From the NCBI GenBank assembly GCA_946886175.1, contig CAMPIA010000001.1:1-34518 (forward strand): DNA of 34,518 bases, in the 5' to 3' direction. Both the position numbers and the translations under genes were made by a program. The notes under the pieces were generated by a model. It had not been told where the DNA came from. It did no database searches and saw nothing but the letters and a program-made list of their open reading frames with translations. The number at the start of each line of letters is the position of its first letter. Position 1 is the stretch's first letter. Positions 1-10,000 of this stretch are shown here, piece after piece. Source of the stretch: an uncultured Altererythrobacter sp. GTDB lineage: Bacteria; Pseudomonadota; Alphaproteobacteria; Sphingomonadales; Sphingomonadaceae.

Positions 1-778
1 CGGCGTCGTTGTCGCTGTAGCCGGGCTCGATGCTGCGGAACCACAGCAGCAGGAACGCGAACAGCACCGCCTCGGCAAGTTGGACGAGCAGCCGCGCGAG
101 CCACATCCGTGCGATGGCGGTGCGTTTCCTCGCGCCGTTCGCGGGCGCGGCTTCGGCCACCCGCGGAGCCGGCTCCAGCAGGTGGGGCATCGGGCGCGGC
201 GCCCCGAACAATAGCACCGGCGCGACCATGCCGACGACCATAGCCGCCACGAGCCCGAGCCGCTCATCGGCCGAAGCCATGGCCGGTACGGTCACGATCG
301 CGCCCGACACCGCCCCCAGCGCAGGCGCAAACGACAGCAACCCGCCCAGCAGGCCCTTCTGCCCGTCGGGCACGCAATCTCCCGCCCAGGCGGCGAGCGG
401 CGCGAGCATCATGTTGAGGCAGCCCTGCCACACCACGATCACCGCGATCAGCATGGGTATGCTCGTCGCCGTGCGCACCGAAAGCAGCAGCGCGCACGAG
501 AGCGCGAGACCGGCGAGGATCCACGGCCGGCGGCGGCGCGTCAGATCGCTGAGCCAGCCGAAGGCGACGTTCGCGAGACTGGCCGAGATCGCCCCCGCAA
601 ACGCGATATAGGCCAGCGCGGACACCGCGTCGTCGCCTGCCAGCGAGGTCACCCTGACCGGCAGCAGGATCGTCAGGAAGGGCACATAGGCGACCGCGCC
701 TCCCGCAACCGCCAGCGCGTAGAGGTAAAGGAAGCGCGCCGATTGCCGCGCGGTCGCCGCCGTTTCAGCGTTCGGCAC
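1..778 (-). CDS. MFS transporter, C-terminus cut by window edge
   Basis: This is an inner-membrane major facilitator superfamily permease, of which 259 codons are visible before the window edge. The protein is very hydrophobic. It has a first membrane segment near residues 17-43, then others, and an MFS-type cytoplasmic loop reading WLSDLTRRRRPW between the second and third helices. The start is taken as GTG at 778 because an in-frame stop lies at 815-817 and no ATG occurs between them; no strong ribosome site is seen, so the start is uncertain. The gene follows the halogenase-like gene on the same strand after a gap of about 180 bases. Its place beside a beta-glucan locus suggests sugar or oligosaccharide import across the inner membrane, but the substrate is inferred from context only. 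Confidence 0.8.
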   Translation of the reverse strand, partial: MPNAETAATARQSARFLYLYALAVAGGAVAYVPFLTILLPVRVTSLAGDDAVSALAYIAFAGAISASLANVAFGWLSDLTRRRRPWILAGLALSCALLLSVRTATSIPMLIAVIVVWQGCLNMMLAPLAAWAGDCVPDGQKGLLGGLLSFAPALGAVSGAIVTVPAMASADERLGLVAAMVVGMVAPVLLFGAPRPMPHLLEPAPRVAEAAPANGARKRTAIARMWLARLLVQLAEAVLFAFLLLWFRSIEPGYSDNDA

Positions 779-957
779 GGATCGCTCGAACCGGCCGGCG
801 GCGGGCTGTAGGCCTCACGGTTCCAATCTCCCCATCGAGCGTATGCGCCGGGCATGGCTCCGCCGCGTCGCTCGTCGTCACACTTCCACGTTCGATACGG
901 TTTTCGGCAGCCCGTCAACGCCGTGCAATCGAATTCGCCAGGCGCACCGCCCGGTGG

Positions 958-2460
958 TCAGCCCGCCGGACAGTATTTCTGCAGATAGGCACCGTGCGAC
1001 GGCATGACACCGACGAGGTAGCGGATCGATTTCTCGATCTCGTCGATCTCGCCCTTCAGCCGGTCGAGCGGCAGCCCATCGGCCATCACGTTGTGGCCGC
1101 CCATTTCGATGCCCTGCCCGGTCATCACCGCGGTCCAACTCGTCTCGTTGAACAGTTCGTCCTCCTCGCGGAAAATCTGGCCGCTGCGGCGGAAGAGCTC
1201 GGTCTTCTCGGTCAGCGTCTCGGGCACCGACATCGTGCGGCAATGGTTCCAGAAGGCCGAATCGTCGCGCGTAGTCGCGTGGTAGTGCAGGATCAGGAAG
1301 TCGCGGATGCGCGCGTATTCGATCTCCGTGAGGCGATTGTAGGCGTCCTGCTGGACCTGCGTGATACCGTCGAACGACAGCACCGAAACCAGCTTGTTGA
1401 TCCCGGTGTTGACCAGGTGGATCGAGGTCGATTCGAGCGGTTCCATAAAACCCGCCGCGAGCCCCAGCGCGACGACGTTGCGGTTCCAGAATTTCTTTCG
1501 CCGACCGGTCGTGAAGCGCAGGAAGTTGGGATCGGCGGTGGGCTTGCCGACCATGTTCGCGACCAGGATGTCGTGCGCCTCGTCGTCGCCCATGAACTCG
1601 CTGCAATAGACATGGCCATTGCCATTGCGGCGCTGGAGCGGAACCTGCCACTGCCAGCCCGCCGAATGGGCGGTGGAGCTGGTGAACGGCGCCGGTTCGC
1701 TGCCGTCGTCGCGGTTGCACGGCAGCGCCACCGCGCGGTCGCACGGCAGCCAGTGCGTCCAGTCCTCGTAGCCGGTCTCCAAGGCCTGTTCGATGAGCAG
1801 CCCGCGAAAGCCCGAGCAATCGACGAACAGATCGCCCGCGATCTCGTCGCCGTTTTCGAGCGTGAGCGTGGTCACGAAACCGCTCTCCCCATCGAGCGCG
1901 ACATCGGCGACGCGGCCCTCGCGGCGAACCACTCCGCGCGCCTCGGCGTAGCGGCGCAGGAAGCGGGCGTAGCGGCCGGCGTCGATGTGGTAGGCATAGT
2001 TGATCGGCGGCAGGTCTTCGCGCGCATAATCCGCCGTTCGCGCGAACTTGCCGAAGTAGGCTGCAAGCGTTTCGAGATTGAAAACCTGGAGCGGCCGGGG
2101 GTCGCCATTTGCGTGCAGGCGGTGCCAGATGTGGTGGAAGGAAACGCCTTCGATCTCGTAGCCGTAGCCGCCGAAGGGGTGAATGTAGCGATCGCCCCGC
2201 TTGCCCCAATTGGCGAACTGGATTCCCAGCTTGAACGAGCCCTGCACCTCGGCGAGCATCTCGGCCTCGTCGATCCCGAGCAGCTTGTTGAAATTGACGA
2301 AGGGCGGGATCGTCGCCTCGCCCACGCCGACGGTGCCGATCGCTTCGGATTCGATCAGAACGATCTCGACCTCGCGTCCCGCCTTGATGCGCGAAAGAAC
2401 GGCGGCCGCCATCCAGCCAGCCGTCCCGCCACCGACGATTACGATCTTCTCGATTGCCAT
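958..2460 (-). CDS. Flavin-dependent tryptophan halogenase-like protein
   Basis: This 500-residue protein belongs to the tryptophan halogenase family, which uses FADH2, oxygen and halide to form hypohalous acid. The N-terminal FAD-binding motif is VGGGTAGWM (residues 9-17), followed by GEATIPP near residue 48. The lysine that carries the haloamine in PrnA aligns with K77 (SFKLGI). The diagnostic WxWxIP motif is present as WQWQVP (269-274), and the PrnA catalytic glutamate aligns with E343 in FMEPLES. All key residues are therefore intact. A GGGAGGG ribosome site lies about 10 bases before the ATG. Family members often sit beside TonB receptors in sphingomonads, Caulobacter and Xanthomonas, mostly with unknown substrates. 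Activity as a halogenase is plausible but unproven. Confidence 0.9.
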   Translation of the reverse strand: MAIEKIVIVGGGTAGWMAAAVLSRIKAGREVEIVLIESEAIGTVGVGEATIPPFVNFNKLLGIDEAEMLAEVQGSFKLGIQFANWGKRGDRYIHPFGGYGYEIEGVSFHHIWHRLHANGDPRPLQVFNLETLAAYFGKFARTADYAREDLPPINYAYHIDAGRYARFLRRYAEARGVVRREGRVADVALDGESGFVTTLTLENGDEIAGDLFVDCSGFRGLLIEQALETGYEDWTHWLPCDRAVALPCNRDDGSEPAPFTSSTAHSAGWQWQVPLQRRNGNGHVYCSEFMGDDEAHDILVANMVGKPTADPNFLRFTTGRRKKFWNRNVVALGLAAGFMEPLESTSIHLVNTGINKLVSVLSFDGITQVQQDAYNRLTEIEYARIRDFLILHYHATTRDDSAFWNHCRTMSVPETLTEKTELFRRSGQIFREEDELFNETSWTAVMTGQGIEMGGHNVMADGLPLDRLKGEIDEIEKSIRYLVGVMPSHGAYLQKYCPAG

Positions 2461-2516
2461 CCCTGCGCCCTCCCAAGCGATTTCCCGAGAGCGGACGTTA
2501 GACGCCGCAGGCCTAA

Positions 2517-2554
2517 TTGTGAACGTTCATTTTTTATCTTGTGAACGCTCACAA
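2517..2554. promoter_or_regulatory. Paired LacI-type operators in divergent promoter region
   Basis: Two palindromes lie between the halogenase and TBDR genes. Site 2 (2539-2554) reads TTGTGAACGCTCACAA, the ideal lac operator with one G-to-A change. Site 1 (core 2520-2529) is the perfect palindrome TGAACGTTCA, with left half-site TTGTGAAC at 2517-2524. Their centres are 22 bp apart, about two helical turns, so two dimers could bind the same face of the DNA. The likely regulator is the LacI-family protein at 5984-7036. Binding here could control both directions. Possible promoter elements overlap the sites (TTGTGA at 2539, TATTGA at 2561, 16-base spacer), but these are weak matches. Confidence 0.75.
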
Positions 2555-2605
2555 TGGTGCTATTGAGCGATGTGAAAGAGCGGGAACACCCCGCCGACAC
2601 ACTAT

Positions 2606-2619
2606 GGGAGGGTATCTTG
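2606..2619 (+). promoter_or_regulatory. Ribosome binding site setting a TTG start for the TBDR
   Basis: GGGAGG at 2606-2611 stands five bases before an in-frame TTG at 2617. This is the best ribosome site upstream of the receptor's signal peptide. The alternative ATG at 2554 begins inside the operator-like palindrome and has no such site, so it would probably lie at or before the transcription start. Confidence 0.55.
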
Positions 2620-5600
2620 TCCGGTTTCAGCCTGAATTGCGCGAACAGTGTCGACATCCGCCGGATGGCGCTCGGAACCGTGTCCGGCGTCGCTCTTTGC
2701 CTGGGGCTCGCCGCTCCGGCGCTGGCGCAGGACGCCGATACGGGAACCGAAGAGGAAAGCCCGGGCGGCACGCCCGAAGCGGTCCAAGACGACGACAGCG
2801 TCATCGTCGTCTCCGGCTTCCGCGCTTCGCTCGAATCGGCGCAGAACATCAAGCGCGATGCCGACACGTTCGTCGATGTGATCACCGCCGAGGACATCGG
2901 TGCGCTGGCCGACCGCTCGGTCGCCGAGGCGCTGCAGCGTGTCCCCGGGGTCAACATCTCCCGCTTCGAGCAACGCGACGATCCCGACCGCTTCTCGGTC
3001 GAAGGGTCGGGCGTCATCATTCGCGGGCTGCCCTATGTGCGGTCGGAGCTCAACGGGCGCGACATCTTCTCCGCCAATGGCGGCCGCGCGCTGAGCTTCA
3101 ACGATATTTCTCCCGAGCTCCTCGGGCGGGTCGAGGTGTTCAAGAACCAGACCGCCGACATGATCGAGGGCGGAATCGCGGGGACGGTCAACCTCGTCAC
3201 CCGCAAGCCGCTCGACAATCCCGGTTTCCGGCTCGCGGGCACGGTCGAAGCGAACTATGGCGATCTCGCCGAAGAATGGTCGCCCGGCTTCTCGGTGCTC
3301 ACCTCCAAGACCTTCGACACCGGGGCCGGCATGTTCGGCTTCCAGTTCGGCTACGCGCAGCAGGAGCTGGTCACTCGCACCGACGCCTCGCAAGTCACCG
3401 ATCCGTGCTATCGCGCCGCTACTCTCGACGCGCCGTGCATTCGCGTGCGTCCCGTGGGCTCGGCCGGCATTACCGGCGAAGAGGCCTTCAACGAGACCAA
3501 TTTCCCGCCCGCCGGCAGCGTCATCGTGCCCAAGGGCGCCGGCGTGCGCACGACCGACCTGACCCGAGACCGGCGCGCCTATTCGGGTATCGCGCAATGG
3601 GAAAGCACCGACGGCAGGGCCGAGGTCACGCTCGAATACCTGCGCGCCGAGACCGAAGCGACACTCAACGAATTCGCCGCGCTCGCGCAGGTCAACGACG
3701 ATCTGCTGTTCCCGCTGGTCGCGCCGGGAACCACCCCGACGTTCGCGAACGGCCAGGTGCAGACGATCACCCTGACACAGAATTCGCCGAACAATGTGAA
3801 GGGCATCCCCACGGAGTTGCTGCGTTTCCAGCGCGAAGACGATGCCTTGACCGAGGACTTCTCGGCCAAAATCAGGTTGAGCCCCACCGACCGGCTGTCG
3901 TTCAATTTCGAGGTGCAGCACATCCGGTCCGACCGCAACGAAGATGGCTTCATCGCCGCGTTGCAGACCTTCACCGACATCTACATCGACAATTCGGGCG
4001 AAACCCCCAACGTTCAGTTCCTCGAACCCGAAACGACCGCATCGCCGGGCGCCTACTTCACCGATCCGAACCTGCTCTACTACTGGTTCAATATCGACAA
4101 CCAGGTCCGCAACGAAGGCGCGCTCGACAGCCTCCGGATGGATTCCGAGTACGAGATCGGCGAAGGTTTCTTCAAGCGCGCCCGCTTCGGCGCGCGCTGG
4201 GCGGACCGCAACCGCGTGACGCGCAACACCAACTTCTCCAACTGGAGCAACCTGGGCGCGGCCTGGACCGGCCGTAATGGCAACTGGAACGGCGACGATC
4301 CGCAGGCCTTCGGCCCCGGCGGCGCCTATGTCGCCGATTTCCCCGACTATGCGAACATCTACGATCCGTTCGGCGACGGTTTCCAGCGCGGCAATGCGCC
4401 GACGCCGTTCGGCAATGGCGCGGGCTTCTTCTTCGGCGGCGACAACCTGGTCGAAGATTATCTCAGCGGCCTGACCGAGGAACAGATCAATGAAATCCGG
4501 GCGTTCACGCTGACGCCCGAGGGCCGCCCGCTTATCTACAATCGCGCCGGCCTTGTCCCCGGCACGCCTTACCTGCCGGGCGAGATTTCCGACGTCGACG
4601 AGCATTCGTTCGGCGCTTATCTGCGGGTCGATTTCGGGACCGACGATCTGTTCGGCAACGGCTGGGTGCTCGATGGCAACTTCGGGCTGCGCTACGTCGA
4701 GACCGAAGTGAAGACCGTGGGCGCGATCAGCTATCCCACGCCCTTGATCTTCGACGATCCGGCCAATCCGGCCAACACCGGCGACGGCGACGGCGTGGTG
4801 ACGGTCGCCGATATTCAGGCTCGCTGCGCCAACACCCAACCGGGGCAGGACGTACCCGGCTATTGCGGCCTGTCCAACGCGCGCCTCGCCGAATTCGCCT
4901 CGATCTACACCGGCGAGAGCGTGGCCGACAACACCGACCTCTCCTACGATCACTGGCTGCCGAGCTTCAACGTCAAGCTCGACGTCGGCGGCGGACTGCT
5001 GTTCCGCGGGGCGGTTTCGAAGGGCATCTCGCGCCCGGACCTCGCCGCCTACCGCAGCGGCGGCGGAATTGGCGACAATACCAACAACCTGCGCGCCCAG
5101 GGCACGCTGGAAACCGGCCCGCTGTTCCAGATCTTCACCGGAAACCGATTCCTGATGCCGGTGGAAGCGTGGAGCTACGATCTGTCGGCCGAGTGGTATT
5201 TCGACACTGTAGGCTCGCTCACGCTGTCGCTGTTCATGAAGGACATCACGAATGTGGTGAACCAGGGCGCGGCGACCCGCAGCTTCACCAGCCCGAGCGG
5301 CGCGACGACCGACGTGCTGGTCAACGGCCCGTACAACACCGACGAAGGCAATCTGAAGGGCTTCGAACTCGCTTACCAGCAGACCTACGATTTCCTTCCC
5401 GGGCTGCTGAGCGGGCTCGGCTCACAGCTCACTTATACTTACGTCGACGCCGGGGATTTCAACAATTCGACGGTCGGCGCAGAACAGAGCCCGTTCGCGC
5501 AAGGGCAGCCGCTGGCCGGCGTTTCGAAGCACACGGTAAATGCCGTCGTGTTCTACGAGAAGGGGCCCCTGTCGGCCCGCGCTGCCTACAACTGGCGTTC

Positions 5601-5850
5601 GGAGTTCCTCCAGACGCCGCGCGACGTGATCTTCCCGTTCTCGCCGATCTACGGCGAATCCACCGGACAGCTCGACGCGTCGGTCTTCTTTGCGCTGACC
5701 GACAACATAAAGCTCGGCGTGCAGGGCGTGAACCTGCTCGACGAAGTCACCCGAACGTCGCAGGTGATCGATTTCGACGGAACGCGAGTTACCCGATCCG
5801 CCTTCCGAAACGACCGGCGCTATACATTCGTCGCGAGGTTCGACTTCTGA
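2617..5850 (+). CDS. TonB-dependent receptor (Xanthomonas-Caulobacter carbohydrate type)
   Basis: This outer-membrane receptor of about 1077 residues imports a ligand with energy from TonB-ExbBD. A signal peptide precedes the cleavage region APALAQDAD. The mature N-terminus has an acidic stretch, then the TonB-box/plug start VIVVSGFRASLESAQ, typical of the long receptors of Xanthomonas and Caulobacter linked to plant or algal glycans. The plug continues through VAEALQRVPGVNISR and GTVNLVTRKP, followed by a long beta-barrel ending in the outer-membrane signature VARFDF. The TTG start at 2617 is preferred; ATG at 2554 and ATG at 2665 are alternatives. Downstream lie lacI and the GH3-GH16 gene, so a beta-1,3- or mixed-linkage glucan oligosaccharide is the likely ligand. 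There is no SusD partner, as is normal for proteobacteria. Confidence 0.92.
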   Translation: MSGFSLNCANSVDIRRMALGTVSGVALCLGLAAPALAQDADTGTEEESPGGTPEAVQDDDSVIVVSGFRASLESAQNIKRDADTFVDVITAEDIGALADRSVAEALQRVPGVNISRFEQRDDPDRFSVEGSGVIIRGLPYVRSELNGRDIFSANGGRALSFNDISPELLGRVEVFKNQTADMIEGGIAGTVNLVTRKPLDNPGFRLAGTVEANYGDLAEEWSPGFSVLTSKTFDTGAGMFGFQFGYAQQELVTRTDASQVTDPCYRAATLDAPCIRVRPVGSAGITGEEAFNETNFPPAGSVIVPKGAGVRTTDLTRDRRAYSGIAQWESTDGRAEVTLEYLRAETEATLNEFAALAQVNDDLLFPLVAPGTTPTFANGQVQTITLTQNSPNNVKGIPTELLRFQREDDALTEDFSAKIRLSPTDRLSFNFEVQHIRSDRNEDGFIAALQTFTDIYIDNSGETPNVQFLEPETTASPGAYFTDPNLLYYWFNIDNQVRNEGALDSLRMDSEYEIGEGFFKRARFGARWADRNRVTRNTNFSNWSNLGAAWTGRNGNWNGDDPQAFGPGGAYVADFPDYANIYDPFGDGFQRGNAPTPFGNGAGFFFGGDNLVEDYLSGLTEEQINEIRAFTLTPEGRPLIYNRAGLVPGTPYLPGEISDVDEHSFGAYLRVDFGTDDLFGNGWVLDGNFGLRYVETEVKTVGAISYPTPLIFDDPANPANTGDGDGVVTVADIQARCANTQPGQDVPGYCGLSNARLAEFASIYTGESVADNTDLSYDHWLPSFNVKLDVGGGLLFRGAVSKGISRPDLAAYRSGGGIGDNTNNLRAQGTLETGPLFQIFTGNRFLMPVEAWSYDLSAEWYFDTVGSLTLSLFMKDITNVVNQGAATRSFTSPSGATTDVLVNGPYNTDEGNLKGFELAYQQTYDFLPGLLSGLGSQLTYTYVDAGDFNNSTVGAEQSPFAQGQPLAGVSKHTVNAVVFYEKGPLSARAAYNWRSEFLQTPRDVIFPFSPIYGESTGQLDASVFFALTDNIKLGVQGVNLLDEVTRTSQVIDFDGTRVTRSAFRNDRRYTFVARFDF

Positions 5851-5983
5851 TTTTGCGATTGCATTGGCGGACGGGGGCTGAGTATCACGACATGAAACTC
5901 GGCCTCCCCGACAATGCCCGTCGCGACGTTTCCGGTGCGAGCCTGTTGCGCCTCGCTCGTTACTTGGACCAATCGGACCCGCC

Positions 5984-7036
5984 ATGAGCAGTCGCCGCCA
6001 GGCCGTTACCATCAAGCATGTCGCCGCGCACGCGGGCGTTTCGCTACAGACCGTAAGCCGCGTGATCAACGATGGCCCGAACGTGCGGCCGGCGATGCGC
6101 GAGCGGGTGCAGGCGGCGATCGACGCGCTCGGTTATGTCCCCTCGATCGCCGCGCGGCGGATGAGCGGCAAGCGATCGTACCTGATCCTGGCGGTCAACG
6201 ACCGCGAGCGCACGATCGCCGACTGGCGCAGCCGCGAGGGCGGCGACTGGGTCGACCAGATGTTGCTCGGCGGAATGCTCAAGTGCGCCGAGCACGGATA
6301 CCGGCTGATCTTCGAACTGGTCGATACGCACAACGACCACGTCGAGCGCGAACTCGCGGGCGCGCTCGCCTCGGTCCGCCCCGACGGCGTCGTGCTCACC
6401 CCGCCGCACTCGGACAACCCGCTGATCGGCAGGCTGCTCGACGAGCACAACATCCCCTACGCGCGGATCGGCTCGCACGAGCTCGGCCCCGGGATACCGT
6501 TGACGATGGACGACGAGGGATCGGCGCGCACCGCCACCGAGCGTCTGATCGAGCTGGGGCATCGCGCGATCGGCTTCGTCGCGGGTCCGACCGAATACTC
6601 GTTGAGCGAATGGCGCATCGCCGGCTGGCGCGAGGCGATGGAAAACGCCGGGCTCGCGACCGACGGTCTGGTCGTGCGCGGGGACTTCACCTATCGCTCG
6701 GGCCTCGCGGCCGCCGAGCAATTGTTCGCGCGCGCCGAGCGACCCACCGCGATCGTCGCGAGCAGCGACCAGATGACGCTCGCCGCGCTCGAAGCCGCCA
6801 CCGCCGCGGGGCTCGAGGTGCCGCGCGACCTGTCGCTGATCAGCTTCGATAATACTCCGATTGTGCGCTTCTCCCAACCGCCGCTGACCGCGATCGATCA
6901 GCCGATCGCCGCGACCGTCGCGCGCGCGGTGGAACTGCTGATCGAGGCGGTGAAGACCGGCGAGACCCCAGGCGAGGTCGTGACCGTGTCCGGCGCGCTG
7001 ATCGAACGCAGCTCCACGGCTCCCCCACCGAACTGA
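5984..7036 (+). CDS. LacI-family transcriptional repressor
   Basis: This 350-residue protein has an N-terminal helix-turn-helix (about residues 8-30, recognition helix VSLQTVSRVIN) and a periplasmic-binding-protein-like effector domain. Q22 and R26 align with LacI Q18 and R22, which contact the lac operator. This fits the near-ideal lac-type operators found at 2517-2554. In the hinge, M60 (ARRMSGKR) replaces the leucine that usually intercalates at the operator centre. The effector is probably a glucose-containing oligosaccharide released by the neighbouring hydrolase, but this is inference. The gene lies 133 bases after the receptor and 46 bases before the hydrolase, on the same strand. No operator-like palindrome was seen in the 133-base gap. 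The ATG at 5984 has only a weak ribosome site. Confidence 0.93.
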   Translation: MSSRRQAVTIKHVAAHAGVSLQTVSRVINDGPNVRPAMRERVQAAIDALGYVPSIAARRMSGKRSYLILAVNDRERTIADWRSREGGDWVDQMLLGGMLKCAEHGYRLIFELVDTHNDHVERELAGALASVRPDGVVLTPPHSDNPLIGRLLDEHNIPYARIGSHELGPGIPLTMDDEGSARTATERLIELGHRAIGFVAGPTEYSLSEWRIAGWREAMENAGLATDGLVVRGDFTYRSGLAAAEQLFARAERPTAIVASSDQMTLAALEAATAAGLEVPRDLSLISFDNTPIVRFSQPPLTAIDQPIAATVARAVELLIEAVKTGETPGEVVTVSGALIERSSTAPPPN

Positions 7037-7082
7037 CAACATCGATGCCGCGGGGTCGCGGACAGCACTTGAGAGGACTGAC

Positions 7083-10000
7083 ATGGACTGGCGCATCGGA
7101 ATTGCGACTTTGGCGTTGGCGACCGCGGGTTGCGGCGGGGCACTGACGCAAGAGGGCGTTTCGGGCCCGCTCGCGCAGGCCACGGCCGATCCGGCGAACT
7201 GGCCCGCGGCTTCGTCGCCCGACGCGCTGACCGATCGCGAGACCGAAGCCCGGATCGACCAGCTGCTCGCACGTATGTCGCTCGAACAGAAGGTCGGCCA
7301 GCTGATCCAGGCGGACATCGGTTCGATCCAGCCGGCAGACCTGGCCGATTATCCGCTCGGCTCGATCCTCGCGGGCGGCAACAGCGGCCCCTACGGCGAC
7401 GAGCGCGCGAGCGCTGCCGAGTGGAATCGGCTGGTGCGCGAATTCCGCGCCGCTTCGCTCGCCAACGGCGAAAACGGCGTCGCTATCCCGATCGTGTTCG
7501 GCGTCGATGCGGTCCACGGCCACAACAACATTCCCAACGCGACCGTCTTTCCGCACAATATCGGCCTCGGGGCCGCGCACGATCCCGACCTGATCCAGCG
7601 CATCGGCGCCGCGACCGCGCGCGAGATCGCCGCGAGCGGCATCGAGTGGACCTTCGCCCCGACGCTCGCCGTACCGCGTGATCCGCGCTGGGGCCGCACC
7701 TACGAGGGCTATTCGTCCGATCCCGCACTGGTCGCCGCCTATGCCGAAGCGATGGTCGAGGGCTTGCAGGGCGATCTCGTCGCGGGCGATCCACTGGCGG
7801 ATGGCAAAGTGGCCGCGACCGCCAAACACTTCCTGGCCGATGGCGGAACGCACAATGGTATCGACCAGGGCGATGCGCGCGTCTCCGAGAGCGAACTCGT
7901 CCGGGTCCATGCCGCGGGCTATCCGGCAGCGATCGAAGCCGGCGCGCTCACCGTCATGGCCAGCTTCTCGAGCTGGAACGGCGCCAAGCATCACGGCAAC
8001 CGCTCGCTCCTGACCGACGTGCTCAAGCAGCGCATGGGGTTCGACGGCTTCGTGGTCGGCGACTGGAACGGCCATGGCCAGGTCGCGGGCTGCACGGTCA
8101 CCTCGTGTCCCGCCTCGGTCAACGCCGGGCTCGACATGTTCATGGCGCCCGACAGTTGGAAGGATCTCTACACCAACACGCTCGCGCAGGCGCGCGACGG
8201 CACCATCGCGCAGGCGCGGATCGAGGACGCCGTGCGCCGCATCCTGCGGGTGAAGGCCAAGCTCGGCCTGCTCGACGATCCGATGCGCGAGCGCGCCGAT
8301 TTCGCCGCGATCGGCTCGGCCGATCACCTGGCGCTGGCGCGCGAGGCGGTCGCAAAGTCGCTGGTCCTGCTCAAGAACAACGGTTCGATCCTTCCGATCG
8401 AGCCGGGCGCCGACGTGCTGATCGCAGGCCCCGGCGCGGACGACATGGCGATGCAGAACGGCGGGTGGACGGTGAGCTGGCAGGGGACCGACGTCACCAA
8501 GGCCGACTTCACCAATGGTCAGACGATCTGGCAGGCGCTGTCCGCCGCAGTGCGCGAGGCGGGAGGCACCGCTACGCTTTCGGCCGACGGCTCGTTCGCC
8601 GACAAGCCGGACGTCGCGGTCGTGGTCTTCGGTGAAACGCCTTATGCCGAAATGCAGGGCGACGTCCCAACGCTGGACTATCAGCCGACCGGCGCCGATG
8701 ACCTGGCGCTGCTGCAACGGCTCAAGGCGCAGGGCATTCCGGTCGTGTCGGTGTTCCTCTCGGGCCGGCCGATGTTCACCAGCCCGGAAATCAACGCTTC
8801 GGACGCTTTCGTCGCCGCCTGGCTGCCGGGCACGCAGGCGAACGGCGTGGCGGACGTGCTCGTGGCGCGCCGCTCGGGCGAACCCGCCCACGACTTCACC
8901 GGCACCCTGCCCTTCGCGTGGCCCGCCGATGCGCGCTCGCCGATCGAGGAACCGCTGTTCGCGCGCGGCTACGGCCTGAGTTACGCGTCGCCGGGAACCG
9001 TGCCCGCGCTGTCGGAGGAACTCGGCGTCGATCTGGCCGAAGCGCTCAACCTCGACACCTTCTTCGCCGACGGCCGTGCGCAGGAGCCATGGGTGCTGTC
9101 GGTCTCAGACGCCGGGGGCAAGCGCCCCATCGAATCCGCCGCCACCACCAGCCCCGGCGGCGCGGTATCGGTCCGTTCGGTCGATGTGACCGCGCAGGAG
9201 GACGGCAAGGCCTTCGTCTGGACCGGGCCCGGCCAGGTGCTGATCGAAGGCCCGCCCGCCGACCTCGCGCGCCGCTACGAAGCGCGCGATGCGCTGCACG
9301 TCGCCCTGCGGGTCGACGATCCGGGAGATGGCGGGGCGCGCCTTGCACTCCATGGCGGCTCCGTGCCGCTTGGCCCGTGGCTCGCAGCATCGCCTTCCGG
9401 CGAGGTCGCCACGCTGCGTGTGCCCCTGCGCTGCCTCGCTGCGAGCGGCGAAGAGCTCGAACGGGTCGGCACCGCGCTGCGCATCGATGGCGATGCGGGT
9501 CTGGCGCTGACTTTGCTCGATGCACGACTGGACGATGGCGGTAACGATGACACCTGCCCCGGTGAAGTGGACGGTGCGGAGCCCGGCACGCTGATCTTCT
9601 CGGACGAGTTCAACACCGGCTCGCTCGACCGCGGCAAATGGAACGTCGTCGGCCCGACCTTCTGGGTCAACAACGAGCAGCAGGCCTATGTCGATTCGCC
9701 CGAGACGGTCCATTTTCTTCCGGCGGGCGCAGTGCCGGGGGCGGAGGACGGCGTGCTCGTGCTCCAGCCGCGCTTCAGCGAGGGTTTCGAGACGCCGAGC
9801 GGCCGCAAGGCCGATTTCGTCTCGGGCCGCATCAACACCAAGGGCAAGTTCGATTTCACCCACGGCCGCGCCGCCGCGCGCATCCGCATGCCCGATGCGA
9901 CCGGGGTCTGGCCGGCCTTCTGGCTGCTGGGCAACGGCGAGTGGCCTGCGACCGGCGAAATCGACATCCTCGAATATGTCGGCGAGAAGGACTGGGTCGG

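Noticed and set aside
673..918. Small minus-strand frame in the gap before the MFS gene, possibly a frameshifted MFS start
   Set aside because: The sequence has no membrane character or similarity to a transporter N-terminus, and the GTG at 778 gives a sensible first helix.
2602..4953. 783-codon open frame antisense to the TBDR
   Set aside because: No domain is recognisable, while the plus strand encodes a full receptor with plug and C-terminal Phe.
6840..8891. 683-codon open frame antisense to the GH3 domain
   Set aside because: The composition is typical of a shadow frame, and the GH3 catalytic motifs are on the plus strand.
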